A stretch of DNA of 64,000 bases, from contig OZ245738.1 of NCBI GenBank assembly GCA_965227265.1, positions 2,294,001-2,358,000 of the forward strand, read 5' to 3'. A model generated the notes under the pieces. It searched no databases. It saw nothing but the letters and a program-made list of their open reading frames with translations, and was not told where the DNA came from. This DNA is from UBA2336 sp965227265 (lineage in GTDB: Bacteria > Bacteroidota > Bacteroidia > Cytophagales > Cyclobacteriaceae). Numbering within the stretch: position 1 is the first letter of the stretch; every line of letters starts with the position of its first letter. The position numbers and the translations under genes are program-made. Of the stretch, positions 43,391 to 52,227 are shown one piece after another.

Positions 43391-43906
43391 ATGCAGCATT
43401 TTGGTCACGTTACTAAAAACCCTGAAGGCTTTCAGGTAAAGTTTGAACGAGTATTTCCATTTGATATCGAAACGGTATGGAGTGCGGTAACAGACCCAAA
43501 AAAACTCGCCATTTGGTTTACGGATGTTGAAATGGATTTTAAAGAAGGCGGACAGATCATGATTCAATTTCGTGATGCCGAAAAAACCAAATCGTATGGA
43601 AAAATCAGTCGCATAAAAAAGCCATTGTTGTTTGAATATACATGGGAAGAAGAGCTGGCTACCTGGGAATTGTTTCCCGAAGGAAAAAATACGCGGCTTG
43701 TGCTCACGTACAGCAAGCTTCCCGATAGCTACGCCTCTAGTGTTGCAGCAGGTTGGCATGTCTTACTCGATCAGCTTGACGCTACATTAAAGGGAAGAAT
43801 AGAAATCTCAGCGTTTGGCACGTCAACTCCCGAAAGTGATAAAATGAAATCCGTTTATAGTGAACGTGTTGAAAAAGAGTTTCCATTTTTAAAACAAAAG
43901 CCATGA
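43391..43906 (+). CDS. SRPBCC/AHSA1-type protein 1 of the ArsR operon
   Basis: 171 residues from the ATG at 43391, which directly follows the ArsR stop; a longer in-frame start would lie inside arsR. AHSA1-type pattern: VKFERVFPFDIETVWSAVTD, LAIWFTDVEMDFKEGGQIMI, FEYTWEEELATWELFPEGKN, and AAGWHVLLDQLDATLKGR (cavity helix). Hydrophobic-ligand binding is likely. Overlaps the next gene by 4 bp (ATGA), so the three genes form an ArsR-SRPBCC-SRPBCC operon. Confidence 0.9.
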   Translation: MQHFGHVTKNPEGFQVKFERVFPFDIETVWSAVTDPKKLAIWFTDVEMDFKEGGQIMIQFRDAEKTKSYGKISRIKKPLLFEYTWEEELATWELFPEGKNTRLVLTYSKLPDSYASSVAAGWHVLLDQLDATLKGRIEISAFGTSTPESDKMKSVYSERVEKEFPFLKQKP

Positions 43907-44334
43907 GCACAGCACCTTTTACACTTGAGCATGTATATAACACGTCTGTTAAAAAAGTCTGGGAAGCCATTACTGATAAGGCAAAAATGAAACAGTGGTA
44001 TTTCGATCTAAGCGAGTTCAAACCAGAAGTCGGATGTGAATTTTCATTTTCCGGTAAAGGATCAAAGGGTGATACGTACATTCACCTGTGCAAAATCATC
44101 GAGGTAATTGAATATGAAAAGCTTTCGTATAGCTGGACCTACAAAGATCTACCAGGCTATTCAATCGTAACGTTTGAACTGTTTGAAGACGGGAAAAATA
44201 AAACCCGGCTAAAACTCACCCATGCAGGCCTTGAAACATTCCCGGGTACAGGCGACTTTGCACCCTCAAGCTTCAAAGCAGGATGGAATGAGTTGATTGG
44301 AACGCAGCTTAAGAACTTTGTGGAAAAGAGTTAG
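43903..44334 (+). CDS. SRPBCC/AHSA1-type protein 2 of the ArsR operon
   Basis: 143 residues of one AHSA1-type domain: FTLEHVYNTSVKKVWEAITD, MKQWYFDLSEFKPEVGCEFS, EKLSYSWTYKDLPGYSIVTF, and SFKAGWNELIGTQLKNFVEK. It overlaps the previous SRPBCC gene by 4 bp, so expression is coupled and the two may form a heterodimer. Ligand unknown. Confidence 0.9.
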   Translation: MSTAPFTLEHVYNTSVKKVWEAITDKAKMKQWYFDLSEFKPEVGCEFSFSGKGSKGDTYIHLCKIIEVIEYEKLSYSWTYKDLPGYSIVTFELFEDGKNKTRLKLTHAGLETFPGTGDFAPSSFKAGWNELIGTQLKNFVEKS

Positions 44335-44341
44335 AGCAGGA

Positions 44342-45583
44342 TTAACTTTTTTCGATTACTGCTAATCTTTTCAATAAGGGTGGATGTGAATAGTGAAAGA
44401 AAACATACACCGGATGCGGATATAAATCGCTGAGGTTATCAACGGAAAGTTTTTTCAATGCGCTAGCCAAGGCTATTCCGCTAAAAGTTTCTTTTGCATA
44501 CGCATCTGCTTCATACTCATTTTTGCGACTATACATGCTTGTGAACAACCCAATAAAACCGGATATGGGTGAAAAGAGTATCCCAAACGCTAACAGGTTT
44601 AAGTGAATAGTCGATTCAGTTCCACCCATTGCCAACGACACATTTTTGTTTTGAACCATTAAAGACAAGATGAACAGCGTAAACACAACCTGGATCACCG
44701 AAAGGAAGTAACCCCAAATAATATGCTTCTTTTTAAAATGCCCGACTTCATGCGCGAGTACAGCAACCAGTTCATCGGTTGTATGATTTGCTATAAGCGT
44801 GTCATACAAGACAATTTTCTTCTTCCTTCCGATACCGGAGAAAAATGCATTGGCCTTATTGGAGCGTTTAGAACCGTCAATAACAAAAATATTGTCAAGC
44901 GGAAAATCTATCTTCCTTGAAAAATTTTCGATAGCCGTTTTAAGTTCACCTTCCTGAAGCGGAGTAAGCTTGTTAAACAACGGAAGAAAGATGGATGTGT
45001 AAAACATATTCACCAGTAAAATGAAAATCGCAGCCAGCAATGAAAACAAGATCCAGAAGTTGGGGCCAATCGCTTCAATCAGGTAAATGAGCAAACTTAA
45101 AAGTCCTCCGCCAAGGATAGCACCGATCAGATAGCCTTTCAGCTTATCCGCAACAAAAGTCTTCACGGTTGTTTTATTAAATCCGTACTTCTCTTCAATC
45201 ACAAAAGTACTGTACCACTGAAACGGAAGCGTGAGAATATTGGAGGCCAGCATCAGCACTCCGAAAAATGCCAGCGCCAGTAAAATTTCATTTTGAATAA
45301 ACGGTCGTAGCCACGCATCAATCAATCCGAACCAGCCGAAATACAGCATCGTTACTGAAAATAAAAAACTAAAGCCGGAGGTTATGAAAGAGAACCCAGT
45401 TCTATGCTTATGATATTCCTGCGATTTCCAGTATTTCTCCCGATCATAAAATGCAGCAACGGAATCCGGAATATCATTGGGTTGCGATTTCAGGTTCAGC
45501 CAAGATAAAAACGTATCGAATACAAAGCTGAAAATGACCAGGAAAAGAATAATGAAGAGTATTGTTTGAGGTGTGAACACCAT
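44342..45583 (-). CDS. M48 family CAAX-prenyl-protease/Ste24-like metallopeptidase
   Basis: 413 residues, several TM helices (about 7-28, 66-88, 100-120, 150-170, 175-195, 295-315, 330-350). The zinc motif HEVGH is at 278-282 and the third ligand Glu is in KNEYEADAYAKE (about 355). Characteristic Ste24 motifs: FVIEEKYGFNKTT and GIGRKKKIVLYDTLI. The bacterial enzymes cleave misfolded or lipid-modified membrane proteins rather than farnesylated substrates. Divergent from the DUF2721 gene with 64 bp between. Confidence 0.95.
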   Translation of the reverse strand: MVFTPQTILFIILFLVIFSFVFDTFLSWLNLKSQPNDIPDSVAAFYDREKYWKSQEYHKHRTGFSFITSGFSFLFSVTMLYFGWFGLIDAWLRPFIQNEILLALAFFGVLMLASNILTLPFQWYSTFVIEEKYGFNKTTVKTFVADKLKGYLIGAILGGGLLSLLIYLIEAIGPNFWILFSLLAAIFILLVNMFYTSIFLPLFNKLTPLQEGELKTAIENFSRKIDFPLDNIFVIDGSKRSNKANAFFSGIGRKKKIVLYDTLIANHTTDELVAVLAHEVGHFKKKHIIWGYFLSVIQVVFTLFILSLMVQNKNVSLAMGGTESTIHLNLLAFGILFSPISGFIGLFTSMYSRKNEYEADAYAKETFSGIALASALKKLSVDNLSDLYPHPVYVFFHYSHPPLLKRLAVIEKS

Positions 45584-45647
45584 AGTTGTAATTTTACCAC
45601 TACAAAAGTACTACGAATACCCGATTTCTCCTCTAAATCATTAAGCT

Positions 45648-46046
45648 TTGGAATTTTCAATCAACACTCCGGCCCTGCTCTTTCCTGCGATTACGTTGTT
45701 AATGCTGGCCTACACGAATCGCTTCCTCGCCTTGGCCACGTTAATCCGGAATCTGAATGCGCAATACAAGCAAGTTGGCGAAGAACGGGGAATCATACGC
45801 GAGCAAATCAAAAACCTTAAGCGCAGGTTGGTCCTGATCAAGCAAATGCAGGGCTCAGGTATTACCAGCTTTTTCTTTTGTGTATTGTGTATGCTTTTCT
45901 TCTACCTAAATCAACAGATGTGGGCTTCGGTAACTTTCGGAGCAAGTCTATTGTTTCTGTTATTATCGCTGGCGCTTTCGCTGAACGAGATCTTCATTAG
46001 CACGCGAGCGCTGGAGATTGAATTAAAGGATATGGAGAAGGAGTAA
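45648..46046 (+). CDS. DUF2721 family membrane protein (TTG start)
   Basis: 132 residues with three TM helices (about 6-25, 73-88, 92-112) and a basic coiled segment between (about 38-65; KQVGEERGIIREQIKNLKRR), the DUF2721 layout. An in-frame stop stands at 45642-45644 and no ATG precedes the first helix, so TTG at 45648 is the likely start. Family function unknown. Ends 2 bp before the convergent argH stop. Confidence 0.75.
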   Translation: MEFSINTPALLFPAITLLMLAYTNRFLALATLIRNLNAQYKQVGEERGIIREQIKNLKRRLVLIKQMQGSGITSFFFCVLCMLFFYLNQQMWASVTFGASLLFLLLSLALSLNEIFISTRALEIELKDMEKE

Positions 46047-46047
46047 A

Positions 46048-47379
46048 TTATTTCAATAAAGCTTCGATTGCTTTATTGGTTTTCGTAAAACCAAATTTAC
46101 TCAGCACTTCATTCATCAGGCGTTGGATCTGTTCTGTATTCAGATTGCCAATGCTTCCTTCGTGCGTGTGTTTAACTTCTTTTGCCGGAGTATACTTATC
46201 CTGCTCAATATCCAATCCGATTTTTTTATACGCATCCCGGAACGGCATGCCGGATAGAACCAACGTGTTTACTTCCTCTACACTGAACAAAAATTTATAT
46301 TTATCATCGTCAAGAATATTTTCTTTAACCTTTACATTCGACAACATCAACTGCATCATGCGAAGACAATCTTTCAAGCTTTGAATAGCCGGAAAGAGTT
46401 TCTCCTTCAACAACTGCATGTCGCGATGATACCCGGACGGAAGATTTGTGGTCAATAACGCAATATCGTTAGGAAGCGAAAGCAATTGATTCGCCCTCGC
46501 CCGAATCAGTTCAAAAACATCCGGATTTTTCTTATGCGGCATAATACTTGAGCCGGTTGTGAGCTCATCCGGAAAACTGATGAATCCGAAATTCTGGTTC
46601 ATAAACAGCACTGCATCCATAGAAAGCTTGCCCAATGTTGCTGCGATATTAGAAAGTGCGCTCGAGACAATACGTTCCGTTTTACCTCGACCCATTTGTG
46701 CGTAAACAACATTATAGTTCAGATCATCAAACCCTAATAGTTCAGTGGTCATTTTTCGATTTAACGGAAACGATGACCCATAACCTGCAGCAGAACCTAA
46801 TGGATTTTTATTGACAATCCGGTACGCTGATTCCAATGTGATTAAATCATCAACAAGGCTTTCTGCATACGCGCCAAACCACAATCCAAACGATGAAGGC
46901 ATAGCCAACTGAAAGTGCGTATAGCCTGGCAGAAGATGCGTTTTATACTTTTCACTTTGCTGAAGCAAAAGATCAAATACAGCTTTAGTTTCTGCAACAA
47001 CCTGCTCCAGTTCAAAACGCAAATACAATTTAATATCGACCAGCACTTGATCGTTACGTGAACGACCGCTGTGAATTTTCTTTCCAGTTTCGCCAAGCTT
47101 TTTAGTCAGCTCAAGCTCAACCTGTGAATGAATATCTTCAACTCCTTCTTCTACTTTAAAATCACCGGATTCAATTCTTTTAAAGATACTTTTCAATTCA
47201 GCTGAAAGTGATTTTAGTTCTTCTGATGTTAGCAGATTTATAGACTGCAGCATTTGAATATGCGCAAGCGAGCCCAGCACATCAAATTTTGCCAGGTACA
47301 TGTCCATGGATTGATCAAGACCTACCGTAAACTTTTCAACTTCCTTGAGTGAAGCTTTATCTTTTTGCCAGAGTTTCAT
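46048..47379 (-). CDS. argH: argininosuccinate lyase
   Basis: 443 residues. Last enzyme of arginine synthesis: argininosuccinate to arginine plus fumarate. Signature GSSIMPHKKNPD at 276-287 (flexible Ser loop), catalytic His155 in LPGYTHFQLAMP, and KIHSGRSRNDQV (102-112). Slightly shorter than the E. coli enzyme (457). It is the last gene of the nine-gene operon, 11 bp behind the argE-like gene. Confidence 0.95.
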   Translation of the reverse strand: MKLWQKDKASLKEVEKFTVGLDQSMDMYLAKFDVLGSLAHIQMLQSINLLTSEELKSLSAELKSIFKRIESGDFKVEEGVEDIHSQVELELTKKLGETGKKIHSGRSRNDQVLVDIKLYLRFELEQVVAETKAVFDLLLQQSEKYKTHLLPGYTHFQLAMPSSFGLWFGAYAESLVDDLITLESAYRIVNKNPLGSAAGYGSSFPLNRKMTTELLGFDDLNYNVVYAQMGRGKTERIVSSALSNIAATLGKLSMDAVLFMNQNFGFISFPDELTTGSSIMPHKKNPDVFELIRARANQLLSLPNDIALLTTNLPSGYHRDMQLLKEKLFPAIQSLKDCLRMMQLMLSNVKVKENILDDDKYKFLFSVEEVNTLVLSGMPFRDAYKKIGLDIEQDKYTPAKEVKHTHEGSIGNLNTEQIQRLMNEVLSKFGFTKTNKAIEALLK

Positions 47380-47390
47380 TCACCTGTAAG

Positions 47391-48455
47391 TTATAAATTC
47401 CTGATCAACTGAATATAGCAGTCAATTCCTTTCCTGATTTCCTCCACATAAATAAATTCATCTGCACTATGCGAACGAGCTGAATCTCCGGGGCCGAGCT
47501 TAATGGATGCTGCCGGAATTAACGCCTGATCGGATGTTGTTGGCGATCCATACTGATTTAGTTGGAGTTTATCGGCCGACCGAATAAGCGGATGATTCCT
47601 GGAGATACCGGAAGGTTTTAAGCGCAACGAACGTGGACTTATATCGCACAGTACATTTTTTTTTATTACTTCAAGTACTTCTTCCAATGTATAAGAATCC
47701 GTTACCCGAACGTCAACTGTGAATTTGCATTCTGCCGGAACCTGGTTATGCGCCTGACCTGCGTTAATTACCGTTACCGACATTTTTACCCGGCCAAGTG
47801 TTAAAGAGACTTTAGGAAACTCGTATGTTCTGAACCAATCAATCTCATCAAAGGCCTGATAGATTGCATTTACACCCTCTTCTCTGGCAGCATGGCCAGC
47901 TTTGCCCTTTACCAAACAATCGAGCACCATCAACCCTTTCTCCGCAACGGCAACTTCACCTAATGTAGGTTCACCTACAATCGCGCAATTAATATCAGGC
48001 AAGGATGACCAAATGCTTTCAATCCCGCCTGTTCCGGAGATTTCTTCTTCAGCAGTTGCTGCGAGTACAATGTTGTACGCTAAGCCCGGTACATCATAGT
48101 AATAAATGAATGTTGCTATTAACGATACCAACGGTCCGCCAGCATCATTACTACCCAGACCAAATAATTTACCATCAATGATTTCTGCTTTAAAAGGATC
48201 ACGTGTGTAACCGGGATTCGGTTTTACTGTGTCGTGATGAGAATTAAGTAATAAGGTAGGCTTTGCTTCATCAAAATGTTTATTCCGAGCCCAGACATTA
48301 TTACCAAAACGATTTGATTCGATACCGTGAGCGGTTAAAAAATCAGCGATTGCAGCTGCTGTTTTATCTTCTTCTTTGCTGAATGACGGGATAGCAATCA
48401 ATCGCTGCAGCAGTTCGATGGATTCATGCTTCAGTATTTCAATGGTATCCGTCAT
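47391..48455 (-). CDS. argE: M20 deacylase of the arginine operon (ArgE-type N-acyl-ornithine/citrulline deacylase)
   Basis: 354 residues. Metal ligands of the M20 fold: LLLNSHHDTVKP (His), SNDAGGPL (Asp), ATAEEEISGTGG (Glu pair), GEPT, and SHSADEFIY near the C-terminus (His). It sits between argB and argH, so the substrate is the N-acylated ornithine or citrulline of this pathway. The closest alternatives are DapE-like and ArgE-like enzymes; operon position decides. With ArgF' upstream, the physiological substrate is probably N-acyl-citrulline. Confidence 0.85.
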   Translation of the reverse strand: MTDTIEILKHESIELLQRLIAIPSFSKEEDKTAAAIADFLTAHGIESNRFGNNVWARNKHFDEAKPTLLLNSHHDTVKPNPGYTRDPFKAEIIDGKLFGLGSNDAGGPLVSLIATFIYYYDVPGLAYNIVLAATAEEEISGTGGIESIWSSLPDINCAIVGEPTLGEVAVAEKGLMVLDCLVKGKAGHAAREEGVNAIYQAFDEIDWFRTYEFPKVSLTLGRVKMSVTVINAGQAHNQVPAECKFTVDVRVTDSYTLEEVLEVIKKNVLCDISPRSLRLKPSGISRNHPLIRSADKLQLNQYGSPTTSDQALIPAASIKLGPGDSARSHSADEFIYVEEIRKGIDCYIQLIRNL

Positions 48456-48465
48456 TCGGTTAATT

Positions 48466-49254
48466 TTATTTAGTAATGAGGGTTCCGCTTGTTTGCTGGC
48501 CTGTATTCTTTATAAGGTCAATGGATTCACCAATCAGCACTTCCTTTACGCCTGCATCAATTGCCGCGTAGGCATTTTCGAGTTTAGGTAAAATGCCATC
48601 TGCAAAAACGCCCTGGGCAAAATATTCGTCATATAATTTTTTAGGAAGATGCGTGATCACCGATGTTGAATCGTTCAGATTTTTTAGTACGCCCTTCTTT
48701 TCAAAACAAAAGATCAATCGAACATCAAAGTGCTTGCTTAAGGCAACTGCCAACACAGAAGCAATCGTATCTGCATTTGTATTCAACATGTTACCCGCTG
48801 CATGCGTTAATGGCGCAAACACCGGAACCGTATTTTGTTTTAATAATTCATGAAGTAACGCAGTATTAACAGTAGCCGGTTTTATATCGCCCACGAATCC
48901 GTAGTCAATGTCTTTCACCGGACGTCTAGCAGCAGCAATTAAGTTTCCATCAGCTCCGGTAACACCTAATGCATTGCAATTGAGTTGTTGTAATGAAGCT
49001 ACAAGTTGTTTATTGACCAGACCACCATACACCATCGTTACCAACTCAAGCGTTGCAGCATCGGTAATTCTACGACCGTTAACGTAATTTGATTCAATGC
49101 CTAACTGATTTCCAATTTTGGTAGCGATTTTTCCACCTCCATGAATTAAAATCTTCGGCTCTTTAATAGACGTAAAATCTTTCAGGAACGAATTGAGCAG
49201 GTGTTGATCATCCAGCACATTCCCTCCGATCTTGATGATAAACAGTTTATTCAT
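48466..49254 (-). CDS. argB: N-acyl-glutamate kinase
   Basis: 262 residues of the amino-acid-kinase fold. KIGGNVL (8-14) and IHGGGKIATKIGN (38-50) bind ATP and the acyl-glutamate; NADTIASVLAVAL and GGKMN-type C-terminal sequence are replaced by the local form GGILPKLENAYAAID. It phosphorylates N-acetyl- or N-succinyl-glutamate. It starts on the base after the argF' stop, a tight operon arrangement. The C-terminal 'DGILPKLENA' corresponds to the usual GGM-x-PK motif. Confidence 0.9.
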   Translation of the reverse strand: MNKLFIIKIGGNVLDDQHLLNSFLKDFTSIKEPKILIHGGGKIATKIGNQLGIESNYVNGRRITDAATLELVTMVYGGLVNKQLVASLQQLNCNALGVTGADGNLIAAARRPVKDIDYGFVGDIKPATVNTALLHELLKQNTVPVFAPLTHAAGNMLNTNADTIASVLAVALSKHFDVRLIFCFEKKGVLKNLNDSTSVITHLPKKLYDEYFAQGVFADGILPKLENAYAAIDAGVKEVLIGESIDLIKNTGQQTSGTLITK

Positions 49255-50208
49255 CTATTTATGTTTCAGGATTTCTGATAATACAGCTTGAGCAGCCCAA
49301 ACACGGTTAGATGCCTGCTGTGTTACAATACTATTTGCACCATCCAGAATTTCATCACTCAGCTCAACATTTCTCCGCACCGGGAGGCAATGCATTACTT
49401 TCGCATGATGCGTTAGCAATAATTTCTCATTGTTCAACATCCACTTAGGATCATTATTGTAAATCCGGCCGTAGTCGTGATAGGTACTCCAGTTTTTAAC
49501 ATAAACAAAATCAGCTTCCCTCAACGCATAATTCTGATCGTGCGTGATAGCTGCACTTCCTGTGAATTTTTTATCTAGCTCATAATCTTCCGGATGAGCA
49601 ATAATAAAATCAGCTTCACCCCAGGCATTAATCCATTGTGCAAAACTGTTCGCAACACATTGCGGAAGTGCTTTTACATGTGGAGCCCACGTTAACGCAA
49701 TTTTCGGCTTGCGTTTTTCTTTAAACGTTTCGGTGATTGTAATAATATCCGTGAGACTTTGCAGCGGATGTAACGTTGCACTCTCCAGACTTACAACGGG
49801 TATACCCGAATATTTAACAAACTGTTTGATGTAAAACTCGCTGTAGTCTTCTGCTTTGTCTTTTAATGTTGGAAACGTTCGTACTCCAAGAACATCAAAA
49901 TACTTACCTAAAATCGGGGCAGCATCTTTTACATGTTCTACGGTTGTGCCGCTCATGATCACCTCCTCTTCAAACTCGAGTGACCAACCCTCCTGCCCAA
50001 CGTTGAACACGATGGTTTCCATTCCCAGGTTTGATGCTGCGATCTGCGTACTTAGTCGCGTACGCATGCTTGGATTCAGGAACAACAACCCCATGCGTTT
50101 GCCTGATCCTAATGTTTTGTTACTTAAGGGATCAGCTTTATAGTCAAGCGCCTTTTGAACAAGCTCTTTTATATTTGGGACATCGTCAACCGAAAGAAAA
50201 TTTTTCAT
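49255..50208 (-). CDS. argF': N-acyl-ornithine carbamoyltransferase (ArgF' type, probably N-succinylornithine)
   Basis: 317 residues. It belongs to the acyl-ornithine transcarbamylases: LFLNPSMRTRLSTQIA (carbamoyl-phosphate loop), ESATLHPLQSLTDIITITET, ALTWAPHVKALPQCVANSFA and MHCLPVRRNVELSD. A general ornithine carbamoyltransferase would have the FTxRT and HPxQ loops with DxxxSMG instead. Residue 90 in GTTVEHV is Val; literature I recall has Glu there in acetylornithine enzymes and Pro in the Bacteroides succinylornithine enzyme, and a small or non-polar residue favours succinyl. It shares one base with the argD stop (TAATG). Confidence 0.9.
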   Translation of the reverse strand: MKNFLSVDDVPNIKELVQKALDYKADPLSNKTLGSGKRMGLLFLNPSMRTRLSTQIAASNLGMETIVFNVGQEGWSLEFEEEVIMSGTTVEHVKDAAPILGKYFDVLGVRTFPTLKDKAEDYSEFYIKQFVKYSGIPVVSLESATLHPLQSLTDIITITETFKEKRKPKIALTWAPHVKALPQCVANSFAQWINAWGEADFIIAHPEDYELDKKFTGSAAITHDQNYALREADFVYVKNWSTYHDYGRIYNNDPKWMLNNEKLLLTHHAKVMHCLPVRRNVELSDEILDGANSIVTQQASNRVWAAQAVLSEILKHK

Positions 50209-51326
50209 TATAGTTCCTGCTTCAATGCGTTTAAGAAAATATCAAGTTCCTCCCGACTCACGGCCAACGAAGGTAGCAATCGAATGACATTTGGTTTAGC
50301 CTCCCCTGTAAAGATTTTGTGTTTTTTCAACAGCTCTGTGCGTACCGATTTCTTTTCTTCCGGCAAATCAAAACCAATCATCAAGCCACGGCCGCGTACG
50401 TTTCCAAGCTTATCAATTTTTCTAAGCTCCTTTAAAAGATATTCGCCCTGCATTGCAGCATTTTCAATTAGCTTTTCATTTTGCAACACTTCGAGTACGG
50501 CCAGACTTGCAACGCTGGATAAGTAATTACCACCAAATGTTGTTCCGAGCATCCCGCTCCACGGTTTTATATCCGGATGGATCAATACTCCACCAACCGG
50601 AAAGCCATTGCCCATTCCCTTAGCAGTAGTAATGATGTGCGCTTTAACATCTGCAAACTGATGTGAAAAGAATTTTCCAGTTCTGCCGTAGCCGGACTGA
50701 ATCTCATCCAAGATCAATAACGAGCCATTCTCGTCACTTTTCTTTTTTAGAAATTTAAGAAATGAATCCGTTGGCAGTTGGATTCCACCAACCCCTTGTA
50801 TTCCTTCTATAATAATAGCAGCAACATCTTTATCTAGTGAGGCGTTAAGAGCAGCTTCATCATTCAACGGTACAAACACAATCTGATGACCGGCATTGAA
50901 AGGCGCAACAATTTTCGGATTATCCGTTGCTGCAACCGCTCCGGATGTTCTTCCATGAAATGCATTTTTGAATGCAATAACTTTCTTTCTACCCGTAACA
51001 AATGAAGCAACCTTCAATGCATTTTCATTTGCCTCTGCCCCTGAATTGCATAAGAACAATTGATAATCCGGGTAACCAGAAAGTTCTCCTAACTTCTCTG
51101 CAAGCCTTTGCTGTTGTGGATTCTGAACGCTGTTTGAATAAAAAGATATTTTACTCAGCTGATCGTTTAATGCTTTAACATAATGCGGATGCGAGTGCCC
51201 GATAGAGATTACGGCATGACCGCCATAGAGATCAAGATACTTTTCACCCTTTTCGTCCCACAACCAGGAGCCTTGTGCTTTAACCGGTGTGATGTCGAAC
51301 AAAGGATAAACGTCAAATAACTTCAT
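50208..51326 (-). CDS. argD: N-acyl-ornithine aminotransferase
   Basis: 372 residues, class III PLP aminotransferase. GGHAVISIGHSHP near 35-47, FLCNSGAEANENALKVA (91-107), ILDEIQSGYGRTGKFF (205-220) and the PLP lysine Lys236 in TAKGMGNG. It makes N-acyl-ornithine from N-acyl-glutamate semialdehyde. Stop/start overlap with argF' couples translation. A large inverted repeat (51349-51407) separates it from proC, which may lower the amount of mRNA passing on. Confidence 0.95.
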   Translation of the reverse strand: MKLFDVYPLFDITPVKAQGSWLWDEKGEKYLDLYGGHAVISIGHSHPHYVKALNDQLSKISFYSNSVQNPQQQRLAEKLGELSGYPDYQLFLCNSGAEANENALKVASFVTGRKKVIAFKNAFHGRTSGAVAATDNPKIVAPFNAGHQIVFVPLNDEAALNASLDKDVAAIIIEGIQGVGGIQLPTDSFLKFLKKKSDENGSLLILDEIQSGYGRTGKFFSHQFADVKAHIITTAKGMGNGFPVGGVLIHPDIKPWSGMLGTTFGGNYLSSVASLAVLEVLQNEKLIENAAMQGEYLLKELRKIDKLGNVRGRGLMIGFDLPEEKKSVRTELLKKHKIFTGEAKPNVIRLLPSLAVSREELDIFLNALKQEL

Positions 51327-51348
51327 TACTTTTTAATCAATTTTTATT

Positions 51349-51407
51349 GTCAGTCTGAGCGGAATCGAAGATTGGACTAGTCAGGTTTCGACTCCGCTCA
51401 ACCTGAC
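51349..51407. repeat. imperfect 21-bp inverted repeat between proC and argD
   Basis: Arms 51349-51369 and 51387-51407 pair in 18 of 21 positions (core TGAGCGGA/TCCGCTCA) around a 17-bp loop. The sequence style (TCGA-CCGCTCA-CCTGAC) resembles Bacteroidota dispersed intergenic repeats. Confidence 0.65.
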
Positions 51408-51411
51408 GGGT

Positions 51412-52218
51412 TTATTTCTTTATACTATTAATCTTTTCAAACGAAGCAACAATACCCTTAATAAGCGCGGAACTTAAACCTTGATGTTCCATTTCATTTA
51501 AGCCCGCAATAGTACAACCTTGCGGGGTTGTCACTTTATCAATCTCCAGTTCAGGATGTGAATGATTTGCAGCAAGAAGCAAGGCAGCTCCTTTCGCAGT
51601 TTGCGCAGCGATCATTTGTGATTCTTCCGCGTCAAACCCTAATTGGATTCCTCCTTGTGTTGCCGCGCGCAAGTAACGCATAAAAAAGGCAATACCGCTC
51701 GCTGCGAGGACAGTTGCGGCTTTCATGAGATGTTCTTCGATAATAAGTGTTTGCCCAAGGGATTTGAACAGCATTTCAATTTCACTCAATTGTTTATCTG
51801 AAGTATCCTTTGCACAAATACAGGTCATGGATGCTCCGATAGCGACAGCTGTATTCGGCATGGCACGAACAATTGGAATCTGCTTTTGAAGATGAGAGGC
51901 AATTTCTTCTGTGCTGATACCGGTGATCGTAGAAACAAGAATGTGTTTCTTTTCGCTTAACACCGAAGCAATTTCAGTTAGCAATCCAGCCAATTGTTTT
52001 GGCTGAACACACAGCATAATGACAGTCGATGCTTTCACGGCCGAAACATTATCAGACGTAAGCGTAAATTTTTCTTTCTTAAGTGAAGCAATTTTTGAAA
52101 GATTTCTGCGGGTAATAATCACATCAGACGCTACTGCCTGACCTGAGCTTACAATTCCTTTTGCAATCGCAACGCCCAAATTACCTCCACCCAGAATTGC
52201 TATTTTTTTTTCTGCCAT
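51412..52218 (-). CDS. proC: pyrroline-5-carboxylate reductase
   Basis: 268 residues. N-terminal NAD(P) loop ILGGGNLGVAIAKGIV (8-23); LCVQPKQLAGLL; RAMPNTAVAIGASMTC and the C-terminal VTTPQGCTIAGLNEMEHQGL of the dimer domain, all typical of ProC. It converts pyrroline-5-carboxylate to proline. Placement inside the arg operon couples proline and arginine synthesis from glutamate, an arrangement known in Bacteroidota. It starts 9 bp after the argC stop. Confidence 0.95.
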   Translation of the reverse strand: MAEKKIAILGGGNLGVAIAKGIVSSGQAVASDVIITRRNLSKIASLKKEKFTLTSDNVSAVKASTVIMLCVQPKQLAGLLTEIASVLSEKKHILVSTITGISTEEIASHLQKQIPIVRAMPNTAVAIGASMTCICAKDTSDKQLSEIEMLFKSLGQTLIIEEHLMKAATVLAASGIAFFMRYLRAATQGGIQLGFDAEESQMIAAQTAKGAALLLAANHSHPELEIDKVTTPQGCTIAGLNEMEHQGLSSALIKGIVASFEKINSIKK

Positions 52219-52227
52219 AACTATCGA

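Noticed and set aside
47391..48455. Calling this gene dapE
   Set aside because: The M20 fold fits, but its place between argB and argH supports an ArgE-type role.
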